DNA of 64,000 nucleotides. It comes from JABSQH01 sp965230015 (GTDB lineage Bacteria > Actinomycetota > Acidimicrobiia > Acidimicrobiales > Ilumatobacteraceae). Positions 1 to 9,598 of this stretch are shown here, piece by piece (the stretch's first letter is position 1; every line of letters begins with the position of its first letter). Both the position numbers and the translations under genes were made by a program. A model generated the notes under the pieces. The model saw nothing but the letters and a program-made list of their open reading frames with translations, was not told the DNA's origin and did not search any database. Location of the stretch: positions 58,993 to 122,992 of the forward strand of contig CBDDKF010000022.1 in NCBI GenBank assembly GCA_965230015.1. Reading direction: 5' to 3'.

Positions 1-2857
1 TGTCTCGTGTTGCCCGGTCGAGCGCCGCAACGGCCCCGCTGCGGTCGCCGGTTAGCGCCACGGCGAGGCCGTAGGCATGGCGCAGCGAGCCCCAGTAGAA
101 CCCGCCACCGCCCCACAGGTTGAGCACGGCGTGCTGGTCGACGTACGGCGCAATCGATGCCGCAAGCGTGTCGCCGGCCGCGGTGTGTTCGCAGAGGAAG
201 GCCGCCTCGGCTGCGGTCGCCAGTGTTGTGGTCAGCGAGATGTCGCGAATCGACTCGAGCGCCCCCGGTTCGAGGAGCGGCTCGAGCAACTCCCGTGCGG
301 TGGTCAGGTCGCCGCCCTGGGCGACGCAGAACGCAGCAGGACCGCGATAGCCGAGCGTTGAGGTCGACGTGGCCGTCTCGGTGATCGCTGCGGCGAGCTC
401 TCCTCCGCGACCTTCGTACAGCCTGAGCATGGCCACCTGGGAGGCGTAGCACTCGAAGGCGTCCGGTCGGTTGGCCGACGGCCACAGGGCATAGGCGTGG
501 CGAAAGCGCGCCCCGCCGACGCTCGTTCCGCACGCGAAGTCGAGCAGCGCGTGCCACGACGCACCCCACCATTGGAACCGCGGCACTTGGACGGCGCCGG
601 CGAGCGCGTTGGCGTAGCGCAAGGGAGGCTCCGCACGCGCGAGCTGGCCTTGCTCCATCAGCGCGCAGGCTTCGTACGACAACGCCAGCACCAACGTTTC
701 GATCACGTCGTCGCGGCGCGCCAACTCTTGGGCTTCGAGCGCCAGCGCCAATCGCTCGCTGGGGTTGTCGGGACGCATCCGTGCCTGCACCAGGCCGGTG
801 AGGGCGCGTGCGAGCGTGCCCGGTGTGCCGCCGCGGGCCAGCTCGACTGCCTCGGTCGCCAGAGCGTCGGCCCGTTCGATGTCGCCGAGGAGGTGACTGT
901 TGGCGAGATCGGTCTGCAGCTGGACTCGCGTGTCGGTCGGCTCGATCGGCAGCCGGTCCAGCGCCTCGCGCACGAGCGCTTGGGTGTCGTCCCTCGAGGT
1001 CTGCGGCGCGGTCTCCTCGGCGAGCGCCCGTGTCGCTGTGGCGAATGCGTCGGCGTCGTCGACCGATCGGGCCTGCCGCAGCGCCCGGCGCAGCGACTGC
1101 GCCCCGGCTTCGAGGTCGCCGGCTCGGACGCGCGCCCGGCCCAGACTGATCAGCAGCCCGAGCGCTCCCGGCGCGTCGAGGTCGTCGTAGTGGCCGAGAT
1201 CGAGGAGTTCGCTCAGTTCGCGATACGCGCCGACTGCGTCGAGGTGTGCGGCGGCGTCGGCTGCCGCGGTGCGCGCGGTGGTCGAGGTCGGGTCCGCCAG
1301 CAACCGGTGCCGTGCGAGCGCGACGAGCCGGTACGGATCCGCGGGATCGAGCGCTCGTTCGATGGCGTCGGCGAGCCGTTGGTGCAGCAGCGGGTCGTCG
1401 ACCGCCTGGTGGGCGCCATCGGTGAGGTTGAGGTGCGCCCCGGGTTCGGCGGTGGCCACCCCAGCGTCGAGGAGGAGCTGCAACGCGAGTCGCGCGGTAT
1501 CGGCGCCGAGTCCCGACGCCCGCACCACTACCTCGGTCGGCACGGGCAGCGTGGCTGCGTGGAGGCAGCGCAGCATTCGCCCACCATCGGGGCCGAGCTG
1601 CAGGGGATCGATGCTGCTCGTCGCCGGGCTGGTCGTAGGCACATCGGCGATCGGGCGCACCGCGATACCGAGTCGGGCACCGAGCTCGTCCGCCGCGTCG
1701 CGGGCGATCAGGACCAGCGTGAACGAGGGTGTCGGCCGCCGCGCGAAAGATGCGAAGTAGTCGATGGTCGACGCAGGTGCGCGGTCTGCCCCGTCGATCA
1801 CGACGAGCGCGTCACGTCCCAGGCGCGCGGTGATGCCGTGGGTGATCTCGTCGAACATCACCTCACGGGCGCGACCACCGAACCCGACTGTGTCGATCGA
1901 TGTGATCGATGCCAGCGGGAGCAGGGGAGCGAACGGGGCGCCGTCGTTCGGCGAGACTCGAGCACGGTCGAATCCCCGGCCGGCCTGCCCGGCTCGCTGG
2001 GCGAGCCCGGCGATGTCGCCGGTCAGGTCCGCAGCTGCTGCGGCGGTGTAGAGCAGGCACCCGCCCGCCTCGTCGAGCGCATCGCCGATCCGCGTGGCCG
2101 GCGGTGCCGAGCGGCGAGGAGCTGGTGGCTGAGCATGTTCGAGCGCGGCCGCAACACGCCGTGATGGGGCGACACCGAGCTCACTACGAAAGGTCGCCGC
2201 CGCCTGCTGGTGCACTGCCGTCGCGGCGGCTCGGTCGCCGTGTGCGATTAGTACACGAATCAGCTGTTCGTAGGGCCGCTCACGGAGCGGCCGCTCCGCA
2301 ACGACCGCGCGCAGTCGAGGAACGGTGTGTTCGTCGTCGAGCCCGAGCATCACCTCGTGGAGCTCGTCGACCGCGTGCTCGTGCAGCGCGTGCAGCCGAT
2401 AGCGCTCGGACACCGCGGCCGGACAATCGGCGAGGTCGTCGAACGGCGCGTCCCACAGCTCGAGACTGTCGGTCAGATGTGCTCGAGCCGCCCGGAGGTC
2501 GCCATGACGGGCGGCCACCGTGCCCGCTTCGACGTGGTGCTCGAAGACCGTGACGTCGACGTTCGACACCGGCAGTCCGAGGGTGTACCCGCCGTCGACC
2601 GTGGTGATCAGTCCGGTGACCGATGCGTCGGCGAGCGCTTCGCGGAGATGTGAGATGTGGACGTGAAGCGACTGACGAGCGGTTCGTGGCGCGCCGTCGT
2701 TCCACATCGCTTCGATCAGCGTGTCGGCATCAACGCGTGCGCCGCGGGCGAGCGCCAGCCGGGACACGAGGCGTCGCTTCAGCTTCCCGCGGATGCGGAC
2801 AACGGCGTTGTTGGCGCGAATCCTCGTGGCTCCGAGCACGCACAACTCAGCTGCCAC
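1..2857 (-). CDS. SARP/BTAD-type transcriptional regulator (3' end outside window)
   Basis: The minus strand is open from the GTG at 2857 to the window edge (952 codons seen, partial at the C-terminus). Residues about 1-97 form a winged-helix OmpR/SARP-type DNA-binding domain (motif AMWNDGAPRTARQSLHVHIS). About 98-245 match the bacterial transcriptional activation domain BTAD (RERPYEQLIRVLIAHGDRAA). About 260-560 sit where an ATPase domain normally lies, but the expected P-loop reads LLYTAAAAADLTGDI, without GxxGxGKT, and the Walker B position reads VVIDGADRAP. The rest is Ala/Leu-rich helical repeat, TPR-like. SARP regulators activate nearby or secondary-metabolism genes; the target here is unknown, but the divergent surface-protein gene starts 73 nt away. 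The start codon is uncertain because there is no strong ribosome site. Confidence 0.8.
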   Translation of the reverse strand, partial: MAAELCVLGATRIRANNAVVRIRGKLKRRLVSRLALARGARVDADTLIEAMWNDGAPRTARQSLHVHISHLREALADASVTGLITTVDGGYTLGLPVSNVDVTVFEHHVEAGTVAARHGDLRAARAHLTDSLELWDAPFDDLADCPAAVSERYRLHALHEHAVDELHEVMLGLDDEHTVPRLRAVVAERPLRERPYEQLIRVLIAHGDRAAATAVHQQAAATFRSELGVAPSRRVAAALEHAQPPAPRRSAPPATRIGDALDEAGGCLLYTAAAAADLTGDIAGLAQRAGQAGRGFDRARVSPNDGAPFAPLLPLASITSIDTVGFGGRAREVMFDEITHGITARLGRDALVVIDGADRAPASTIDYFASFARRPTPSFTLVLIARDAADELGARLGIAVRPIADVPTTSPATSSIDPLQLGPDGGRMLRCLHAATLPVPTEVVVRASGLGADTARLALQLLLDAGVATAEPGAHLNLTDGAHQAVDDPLLHQRLADAIERALDPADPYRLVALARHRLLADPTSTTARTAAADAAAHLDAVGAYRELSELLDLGHYDDLDAPGALGLLISLGRARVRAGDLEAGAQSLRRALRQARSVDDADAFATATRALAEETAPQTSRDDTQALVREALDRLPIEPTDTRVQLQTDLANSHLLGDIERADALATEAVELARGGTPGTLARALTGLVQARMRPDNPSERLALALEAQELARRDDVIETLVLALSYEACALMEQGQLARAEPPLRYANALAGAVQVPRFQWWGASWHALLDFACGTSVGGARFRHAYALWPSANRPDAFECYASQVAMLRLYEGRGGELAAAITETATSTSTLGYRGPAAFCVAQGGDLTTARELLEPLLEPGALESIRDISLTTTLATAAEAAFLCEHTAAGDTLAASIAPYVDQHAVLNLWGGGGFYWGSLRHAYGLAVALTGDRSGAVAALDRATRD

Positions 2858-2929
2858 GATTTCTTTAGTACCACATAAGCGCGCTGTGCTTCGCTGCTCG
2901 CGTCGAGCGAGGCGGAAGGGGAGACGGCC

Positions 2930-5900
2930 ATGGGAAGAGTGCTGGGGACTGGGTCGACCCGACGCGCACGGACGGCAGCGATGCTGCTCACATCGGTCCT
3001 GGTCGCCGGTGTATGGCCGCTGGCGACGTACTCGGGGCCGGCCGCCGGGGGCACACCGGCGTGTGCCGATGCACGCATCGACGCGTCGGATGGGGCCGGC
3101 GCGCTCGAGGCTGCGGTGGGCGCGGCCAACGCGTGCATCGGTGCCCAGACGATCGAGATCGATGGTGGGACCTTCGAAACCGATGGCCTGTCGATCACCG
3201 ATCCGCTGACGATCGTCGGACTCGATGCCGGGTCGCGGCCCGAGCTCGTGAGCAAGGGCTCGTCTGGCACGGTGATCAGCTCGACCGCTGGTGTTGATGT
3301 CGATGTGACGAACCTGGTGGTGACCACCACTGGGAACTGGTCGTTTCTCAACCAACGCGGCGGCACCGTCGTGCTCGATCACGTGGACGTGGCACTCACT
3401 GACACGCCGGGGTGCGGGGTCAGCTCGGGCAGTGCGGCCGTGGTGGGCGGGAGCGGAGTGCTCGAACTGGCGTCGTCGTCGATCGTCGGCGCGGCATGCA
3501 ACGGCATCAGCGTGTTCGGGGCGTCGACGCTCAACCTCTCGGGCAGCCGCATCGCCGACAGTGGGAACCACGGGATCGATGCGAGTGGGTCGACCGTGAC
3601 GATCGACGACAGCGAGATCGTCGGCAACGCGCAGTCGGGCGTGCGCAGCGCCAATCCCTCGTCGACCCTTGCCGTGAGCGCGTCGTCGCTCGCCGACAAC
3701 GGCGCCCACGGCATCGACTGGGCAACCGGCTCGGTGGTGGTCGCCGACTCGTTCGTCGGCGCGATACCAGATGGTGTCGGCGGCTTCTCGCCGGCGGGCA
3801 ACACCGGCGACGGCATCCGCACCAACTTCGCCGATCTCGACCTCGACAACACCGTGGTCGCACACAACGAACGCGGCGTGTACCTCGGCACTGGGCCAGC
3901 GGGCCAGCACGCCATCGACGACAGCGAGATTCGCGACAACAACGATGCGGGCGTGCACGCCAACGGTGGTGTCGCCACGGTCGCCGACACGACGATCGCC
4001 GGCAACGCCCCGAACTGCGAGGAGCTGTTCGGTCAGATCGCCGACGGCGGTGGCAACGTCGACGACGACGGATCGTGTGGGTTCGCATCACTCGATACGC
4101 CGACGATCTTCGTGAACACGACGGCGGAGGGCCGCGACGTGTTGCCGGGCGACGGCGTCTGCGACATCGGTGGTGAGGTCTCGCCGGGTGTGCCAGCGTG
4201 CTCGCTGCGGGCGGCGATCGAGGAGGCCAACTTCCGGCCCGGTCTTGACGTGCTCTCGCTCGTCGACGGGGTGTACACCGAGGCCGCCACGATCACCGAG
4301 AACCTCGGCATCGTCGGCGCCTCGGTCGACCGCACCGCGATCGAACCGGTGCTCGTGGCCGAGGAGCTCGACCGCTTCGGCGCCCAACTCTTGACGATGA
4401 ACGGCGTGACCTCCAGCGGCGGTACTTCGGTACAACGCGTCGACCTCGACGAAGTGGTCATCTCGCCTCGTGACGCGTCCACATCGCTCCTGCTGCGCAC
4501 TCCGCTGTTGCGCTTGGAACAGACGACGATCGAACCGCCCGCAGTGGGGACGGCCACACGCATCGCCACCGTCGACCGGCTCGAGGTGCTCGACTCCACA
4601 CTCGACTCCGTGACCATCGGCGGCGTCGACAGCGCCCAGATCGAGCGGTCGTCGTTCGTCGGCGCGTCGTCGCTGTCGGCCGAGGGGCCGACGACCATCG
4701 ACCGGTCGCTCTTCGACGTGGGCGATGCCGTCGGGGTCACCGCCGTGCCGGGCCCGGTCACCGTCGCCAACTCGACATTCGCCGGGCTGCGACCGTTCTT
4801 CGTGTCGGCCGGTGGACGCGCCGATGTCTCGTTCTCGACGATGACCGGTGACAACTATGCGGTGTTCGCGCAGTCCGGCGGCACGCTGAACATCGAGGCG
4901 AGTGCGCTGACCGCCACGGCGACGGCGCCGGCGTGTGCCGGCGACATCGCCGCGATCGTCGTGTCGATCGCCGACGATGCCTCGTGTGGCGTCCCGGTGG
5001 CGGCCGACCTCGGGCTCGGCGCGCTCGGCGACAACGGCGGGCCGACGCACACGTTCCTCCCGGAGGCGGGAAGTGTGTTGATCGACGCCGCAGGCGGGGT
5101 GGCGTGCCCTGGCGTGGATCAGCGCGGCGAGCCCCGGCCGATCGACGGCGACGCCGATCGAGTCGCGGTCTGTGACATCGGCGCTGTCGAAGCTCCGCAG
5201 GTCACGGTCGAGCGTGAGCTCACCGTGCTGGTCGACATCGTCGCCAATGCGTCCGAGAACATCCGCTTCGGCGTCGAGGTCGACGTGCTCGGTGCAACGT
5301 CGGTCGTCCCCACTGAACCGCTTGCCGTCGAGCCGGGTTGGCCCCTGGCTGAGCCCGAAGGCTGTGCGGGCGACCTGTCGGACTGGTTCGAGTTCCGCCG
5401 TCCGATGTGCTCGGGCACGTACACCATCGCCGCGCCGGACGGTGCCGTCGTCGAACTGTCGGCGGTCGGCGCGGGCGACGACTTCCGCCCGTTCTTCGGG
5501 GGCGATTGCACAACGTCGAGCCTGGCGAACGAGCACGAGCGCGTGGCGTCGATCGCCGACGTCCCGTCGCCGACCTGCACGATCACGCTGGTGCAGCTCG
5601 GCAACGAACCGGCACCCGACGACGTCGCTGCGGTACACCTCACACAACGGTGGATCGGTGACCCTTCCGGCGCGCCGGAGCCCGCCATCCGTGTCGAACC
5701 GGTGGGCGATCCGACGGCAGGCGTCGACGCCTCGGCAGACAGTCCGATCCCGCAGCGTCAGTGCCGCGAGCCTGACGAGTTCGAGTCGAGCGTCGACGTG
5801 TTCCTCGAGTGCGTCGACGCGGTCACGCCGTGCCCGACGAGCGATCTCGGATGTCAGACGTTCGTCGGTGTCGACGTCGGTACCGGTGGCGACGACCTTG

Positions 5901-8900
5901 TCGTCGAGGTCGACGATCTCGACGGTTGGCTCACCACCCTGTCGGGCGACTGCTCGGCCGATGGCGTCATCGCCGGTGTACGCAACGAGGACGTCGTCCG
6001 ATGCGACGTCGTCCACGTGCAGACAGCGGTAAGCGGTGCGCTCGTCGTGGAGTGGAACATCGACACCGACCTCGACGTCTACGGACCGCTGGGTCCGCGC
6101 CGGACGATCGACGCGCAGCTCGATGTGCAACAGAGTGGCGAACAGATCGACCAACTGATCCCCGACTCGAAGAGCGCCCTCCCACCCCAGGATCAGCCGC
6201 TGTTCGATTGCGCCGAGCCGTCGTTCCCGAACGTCGATGCGCCAGCCACATGTCGGTCGATCGTCGGGCTCGACCCCGGGCCATACGACGTGTCGCTGAT
6301 CGAGCAACACGGCGTGCGGTACACCACCACGCTCGGCCCGGTGTGCGGCGCGGGAACGATCGTCGTGCCCATCGCCGACGTGGTGCTCTGCCAGGCCGAC
6401 ATCACACCGCAAGCGCCCGCGTTCAGCGTCGACCCGACTCCACGCACCGTGTTGGAGGGAACCGGTGACACGCCGACTCGTGTCGGTTTCGATCTGACCT
6501 TCGACACGCCGACTGCGCCGGGGTACCGACTCGAGACGGTGCCCCTCGCCGATGGCCAGTACGACGTCGATGCGGCAGGCGACTTGCTGCAACCGCGGAT
6601 CGCCGAGGTGGTGGGCGCGTCCGACTTCGAGACGCTGCCAGCCGGCACCACCGAGCACACGGTGTGGATCGACATCGATGCCGACAACGAACCCGAGCCG
6701 CTCACCGCCGGCTTCATCGCAGAGATCACCGAAGTCGACACGGGGCGGCGCGTCCGGATCCACGTGACAGTGACCGACGACGACGAAGCGGCGAGCGTGA
6801 CCGCCGAGGACGACACCGGCCCGGCCCCGTTCCTCACCGAGCTGCGCTTCGATCCGGGGGCGAACTCGCCCGAGTCGTACCAGTGGACCGTGTCGCCGTC
6901 GGGTGATGTATTCACTACCGACGAGCCCACCCTCGAACTGACCCTCGTCGACGTCGGCACGCAGACCGTCGACGTCGTGGGGATCCTGCCGGGTGGAGCA
7001 CCCACCGCCGAAGCCACGATCGATTTCGTGGTCGAGCCGACGACGCTGTCGATCGCGCCGACCGAGGCGCGTGAGGGCGACACGTGGGAGCCGATCCCCG
7101 GTCGCCCGTTCGACGTCGTCGGACTGCTCGACCGCGAGGTGACGCTCGATGTCGTCGTCACGCCCGCAGCTGGCGGTCCGACCACCGAGGCGGCCACCGT
7201 TGGGACCTCGTGCAGCGGCGCAGCCGATGTGGCGCAGATCGACACCGACGTGCGCGCGGGCAGCGGCACCGTGGCGATTCCTCTCGTGCCGTGCCGCGAC
7301 GATGATCCCGAGCGCGATTCCGTGTTCACGATCGAGCTCGTCGAGCCGACGACCGACACCCTGATCACGTCGGCCGAGATGACACTGCTCGACGACGATC
7401 GCTACGTGATCGCGCCGTTCGAGCTGCGCGAGGGGGGCCTCACCGGCGACGCCTTCGAGAGCGTGCCCGTCTCGCTCGAGCTGCCGATCAACTCGCCGCC
7501 CTGGTACAGCCCAGCACCGGCGCGGTACACGCTGCTGGGAGTTGGATCGATCCCGCCACAGTGTTCGGTCGGTGATTTCCTGCTTGGCGCTGAGGTCGGT
7601 CTGTCGTTCGCGCCGCCTCTTGCGCTGAGCTCCACTGTGGTGCCGGCCGGTGCGGCCACGGTTCCGACCGTGGTGGTATGCGGCAACGCCAGCAACGACG
7701 GCAGCCGCGAGTTCACGGTCGAGGTCGAAGCTCCCGATGGCTCGCTCGACCGCGGCACGTTCACCGTGCTCGACGACGATGCGCCACCACAGTTCAACAC
7801 GACATCGATCGTGATCGACGAGCCTGTCGCCTCGGGCGCCGTCCCTGTCGAGATCGGCATCGAACCTGAACCGTTCGAGCGCCAGCTCGCCGTCGCCTGG
7901 GCGCCCCGGCCGGGCGGTGCGGCTCCGGGGATCTGCTTGCCCACGCAGCCGTTCGACTTCCTGCCGTCGGGGAATCCCTTGGTGACCGTCCCACCCAACG
8001 CCACGAGTTTCCTCGCGCCTGTTGTGGTCTGCGGTGACACACCGACCGATCCCGACGGAGCGCTCGATCTGCTGATCTCGCGGCCTCCAACGAGCATCGA
8101 CGAAGTGCTCACGCCGACCCCGCTCAAGGTCATTCCGGCCACCATCCTCGACGCCAGCGCACTACGGATCAGCGTGACCGACGTGGCGATCGTGGAAGGA
8201 GACGACGGCACGAAGATCGCCGAGGTCGAGATTCTGGCCGCGGGCGTCGGCGCAGCCAGCGCCAGCTTTGCCACCGCGCCGAGCGGCGCCCCCGGTACGA
8301 CGGCGGCGCAACCCGGCAAGGACTACGTGTCGGTCGCCGGCGATGTCACCGCGGCCCTGGCGCCATGGTCGAAGACCGTCGAGATTCCCATCATCGGTGA
8401 TGTGATCGACGAGGACGACGAGGTCTTCCGGTTGATCGTCACCTCCCCCGACGCCACCGTCATCGATGGCACCGGTGAGATCGTGATCATCGACAACGAC
8501 GTCGCCACGGTCGAGGTCGCTGACGTGTCGATCGTCGAGGGTGGCACAGCCCGCGTGCCGATCGAGTTGAGCAATCCCAGCGAGCGCCCGCTCACGGTGC
8601 GCTGGGAAACCAGAGACGGATCGGCGACGTCGCCCGCCGACTACGCCACTGGTATCGGGGTGCTCGACTTCCCACCGGGCGAGACGCGTCGGACGGTGGC
8701 CATCCCGGTGAACGCCGACGACTTCGACGAAGGTGACGAGGAGTTCGCGGTGTTCGCTGCGATCGAGGGCCCGTCCCCAGGCAGCGATCTCGGCGAGGTG
8801 ACGGTCATCGACGACGCCCCGCCGGTGATCGTCGGTGCCGACGATGTGTTCGTCGATGTCCCGAGCGGCACCCAGCGGCCGACGTCGGTGACGTTCGATG

Positions 8901-9568
8901 TCGTCGCCGAGGACGAGATCGACGGTCGCGTGCCCGTTGCATGTACGCCAGCCTCGGGCAGCCCGTTTGCCCTCGGGACCACCGAGGTCGAGTGCAGCGC
9001 CACCGACTCCGTCGGCGGCACTGGCACGGCGACCTTCGACGTGGTCATCGGCGTGTTCGATGGCATCGTCGTCGGCCCTGAACCGTTCGCCGACCTCGTT
9101 GCCGGCATCCCAACACAACCGCTGCGGGGCGGAGCGCCGATCCGCTTCGTCGGCCCCGGATTCGATCCGAACCAGCGGGTGCAGGTGATCCTCCGCTCCG
9201 ACCCCGTCTCCCTCGGAACGTTCACCGCCGACGATGACGGCACTGTCGACGCGGTGGTGACGATTCCGCCGGGAACCCCGGCGGGCGAGCACACGCTGGC
9301 GATGGAGGCGATCGACGGCGACCGCCGAATCCTGGTGACGATCGAGGTCAGCGACGAGGTCGCCGAGCCGCTCGAACCCCCGGTCGATCCGCCGTCGACG
9401 GACCCCGTCGTCGCAGACCCGGTGGTGCCACCGGGCGGACTCCCGTCGACCGGTGGCAACAGCGGCGCGCTACTCCTGAGCGGCGCACTCGTCACCTTGC
9501 TCGGAGGTGTGTTGTGGTTCCTCAGCCGACGACGCGGGCGTTGGTCTGCTGCCAGGCACCAGATGTAG
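2930..9568 (+). CDS. Giant LPXTG-type cell-surface protein with beta-helix, Calx-beta and HYR regions
   Basis: 2212 residues, ATG preceded by a purine-rich GGAAGGGGAGA. Residues 1-40 are a signal peptide (Arg-rich start, then AMLLTSVLVAGVW). About 45-380 are short Ser/Gly/Asp repeats of a right-handed parallel beta-helix. The CSLRAAIEEAN motif near residue 424 begins a second beta-helix, which ends about 700-752 in the 'LGDNGGPTHTFLP ... CDIGAVE' pattern of choice-of-anchor Q domains. Calx-beta-like units with DDD/EGD loops recur from about 1160; the clearest are about 1744-1856 and 1857-1965. A HYR-like domain spans about 1966-2045. The C-terminus has LPSTG at 2171-2175, a hydrophobic segment and an RRRGR tail, the form of a sortase substrate. 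It is inferred to be an adhesin or matrix protein fixed to the wall. No sortase gene is in the window. Confidence 0.9.
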   Translation: MGRVLGTGSTRRARTAAMLLTSVLVAGVWPLATYSGPAAGGTPACADARIDASDGAGALEAAVGAANACIGAQTIEIDGGTFETDGLSITDPLTIVGLDAGSRPELVSKGSSGTVISSTAGVDVDVTNLVVTTTGNWSFLNQRGGTVVLDHVDVALTDTPGCGVSSGSAAVVGGSGVLELASSSIVGAACNGISVFGASTLNLSGSRIADSGNHGIDASGSTVTIDDSEIVGNAQSGVRSANPSSTLAVSASSLADNGAHGIDWATGSVVVADSFVGAIPDGVGGFSPAGNTGDGIRTNFADLDLDNTVVAHNERGVYLGTGPAGQHAIDDSEIRDNNDAGVHANGGVATVADTTIAGNAPNCEELFGQIADGGGNVDDDGSCGFASLDTPTIFVNTTAEGRDVLPGDGVCDIGGEVSPGVPACSLRAAIEEANFRPGLDVLSLVDGVYTEAATITENLGIVGASVDRTAIEPVLVAEELDRFGAQLLTMNGVTSSGGTSVQRVDLDEVVISPRDASTSLLLRTPLLRLEQTTIEPPAVGTATRIATVDRLEVLDSTLDSVTIGGVDSAQIERSSFVGASSLSAEGPTTIDRSLFDVGDAVGVTAVPGPVTVANSTFAGLRPFFVSAGGRADVSFSTMTGDNYAVFAQSGGTLNIEASALTATATAPACAGDIAAIVVSIADDASCGVPVAADLGLGALGDNGGPTHTFLPEAGSVLIDAAGGVACPGVDQRGEPRPIDGDADRVAVCDIGAVEAPQVTVERELTVLVDIVANASENIRFGVEVDVLGATSVVPTEPLAVEPGWPLAEPEGCAGDLSDWFEFRRPMCSGTYTIAAPDGAVVELSAVGAGDDFRPFFGGDCTTSSLANEHERVASIADVPSPTCTITLVQLGNEPAPDDVAAVHLTQRWIGDPSGAPEPAIRVEPVGDPTAGVDASADSPIPQRQCREPDEFESSVDVFLECVDAVTPCPTSDLGCQTFVGVDVGTGGDDLVVEVDDLDGWLTTLSGDCSADGVIAGVRNEDVVRCDVVHVQTAVSGALVVEWNIDTDLDVYGPLGPRRTIDAQLDVQQSGEQIDQLIPDSKSALPPQDQPLFDCAEPSFPNVDAPATCRSIVGLDPGPYDVSLIEQHGVRYTTTLGPVCGAGTIVVPIADVVLCQADITPQAPAFSVDPTPRTVLEGTGDTPTRVGFDLTFDTPTAPGYRLETVPLADGQYDVDAAGDLLQPRIAEVVGASDFETLPAGTTEHTVWIDIDADNEPEPLTAGFIAEITEVDTGRRVRIHVTVTDDDEAASVTAEDDTGPAPFLTELRFDPGANSPESYQWTVSPSGDVFTTDEPTLELTLVDVGTQTVDVVGILPGGAPTAEATIDFVVEPTTLSIAPTEAREGDTWEPIPGRPFDVVGLLDREVTLDVVVTPAAGGPTTEAATVGTSCSGAADVAQIDTDVRAGSGTVAIPLVPCRDDDPERDSVFTIELVEPTTDTLITSAEMTLLDDDRYVIAPFELREGGLTGDAFESVPVSLELPINSPPWYSPAPARYTLLGVGSIPPQCSVGDFLLGAEVGLSFAPPLALSSTVVPAGAATVPTVVVCGNASNDGSREFTVEVEAPDGSLDRGTFTVLDDDAPPQFNTTSIVIDEPVASGAVPVEIGIEPEPFERQLAVAWAPRPGGAAPGICLPTQPFDFLPSGNPLVTVPPNATSFLAPVVVCGDTPTDPDGALDLLISRPPTSIDEVLTPTPLKVIPATILDASALRISVTDVAIVEGDDGTKIAEVEILAAGVGAASASFATAPSGAPGTTAAQPGKDYVSVAGDVTAALAPWSKTVEIPIIGDVIDEDDEVFRLIVTSPDATVIDGTGEIVIIDNDVATVEVADVSIVEGGTARVPIELSNPSERPLTVRWETRDGSATSPADYATGIGVLDFPPGETRRTVAIPVNADDFDEGDEEFAVFAAIEGPSPGSDLGEVTVIDDAPPVIVGADDVFVDVPSGTQRPTSVTFDVVAEDEIDGRVPVACTPASGSPFALGTTEVECSATDSVGGTGTATFDVVIGVFDGIVVGPEPFADLVAGIPTQPLRGGAPIRFVGPGFDPNQRVQVILRSDPVSLGTFTADDDGTVDAVVTIPPGTPAGEHTLAMEAIDGDRRILVTIEVSDEVAEPLEPPVDPPSTDPVVADPVVPPGGLPSTGGNSGALLLSGALVTLLGGVLWFLSRRRGRWSAARHQM

Positions 9569-9588
9569 CTCGCTCCATCTGATGCCTG
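9553..9588. terminator. Bidirectional terminator hairpin between convergent genes
   Basis: An inverted repeat of 13 nt arms (CAGGCACCAGATG / CATCTGATGCCTG, one mismatch) with a 10-nt loop. It spans the stop codon of the giant surface protein and lies 11 nt from the stop of the convergent gene, so it probably ends both transcripts. Confidence 0.6.
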
Positions 9589-9598
9589 CCCCTGCGTG

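Noticed and set aside
497..2164. Plus-strand 555-codon reading frame
   Set aside because: It is antisense to the SARP regulator, whose BTAD domain reads clearly on the minus strand.
4088..6763. Long minus-strand reading frame opposite the giant surface protein
   Set aside because: Arg/His-rich, no motif, and fully antisense to a coherent multi-domain protein; typical GC-rich shadow.
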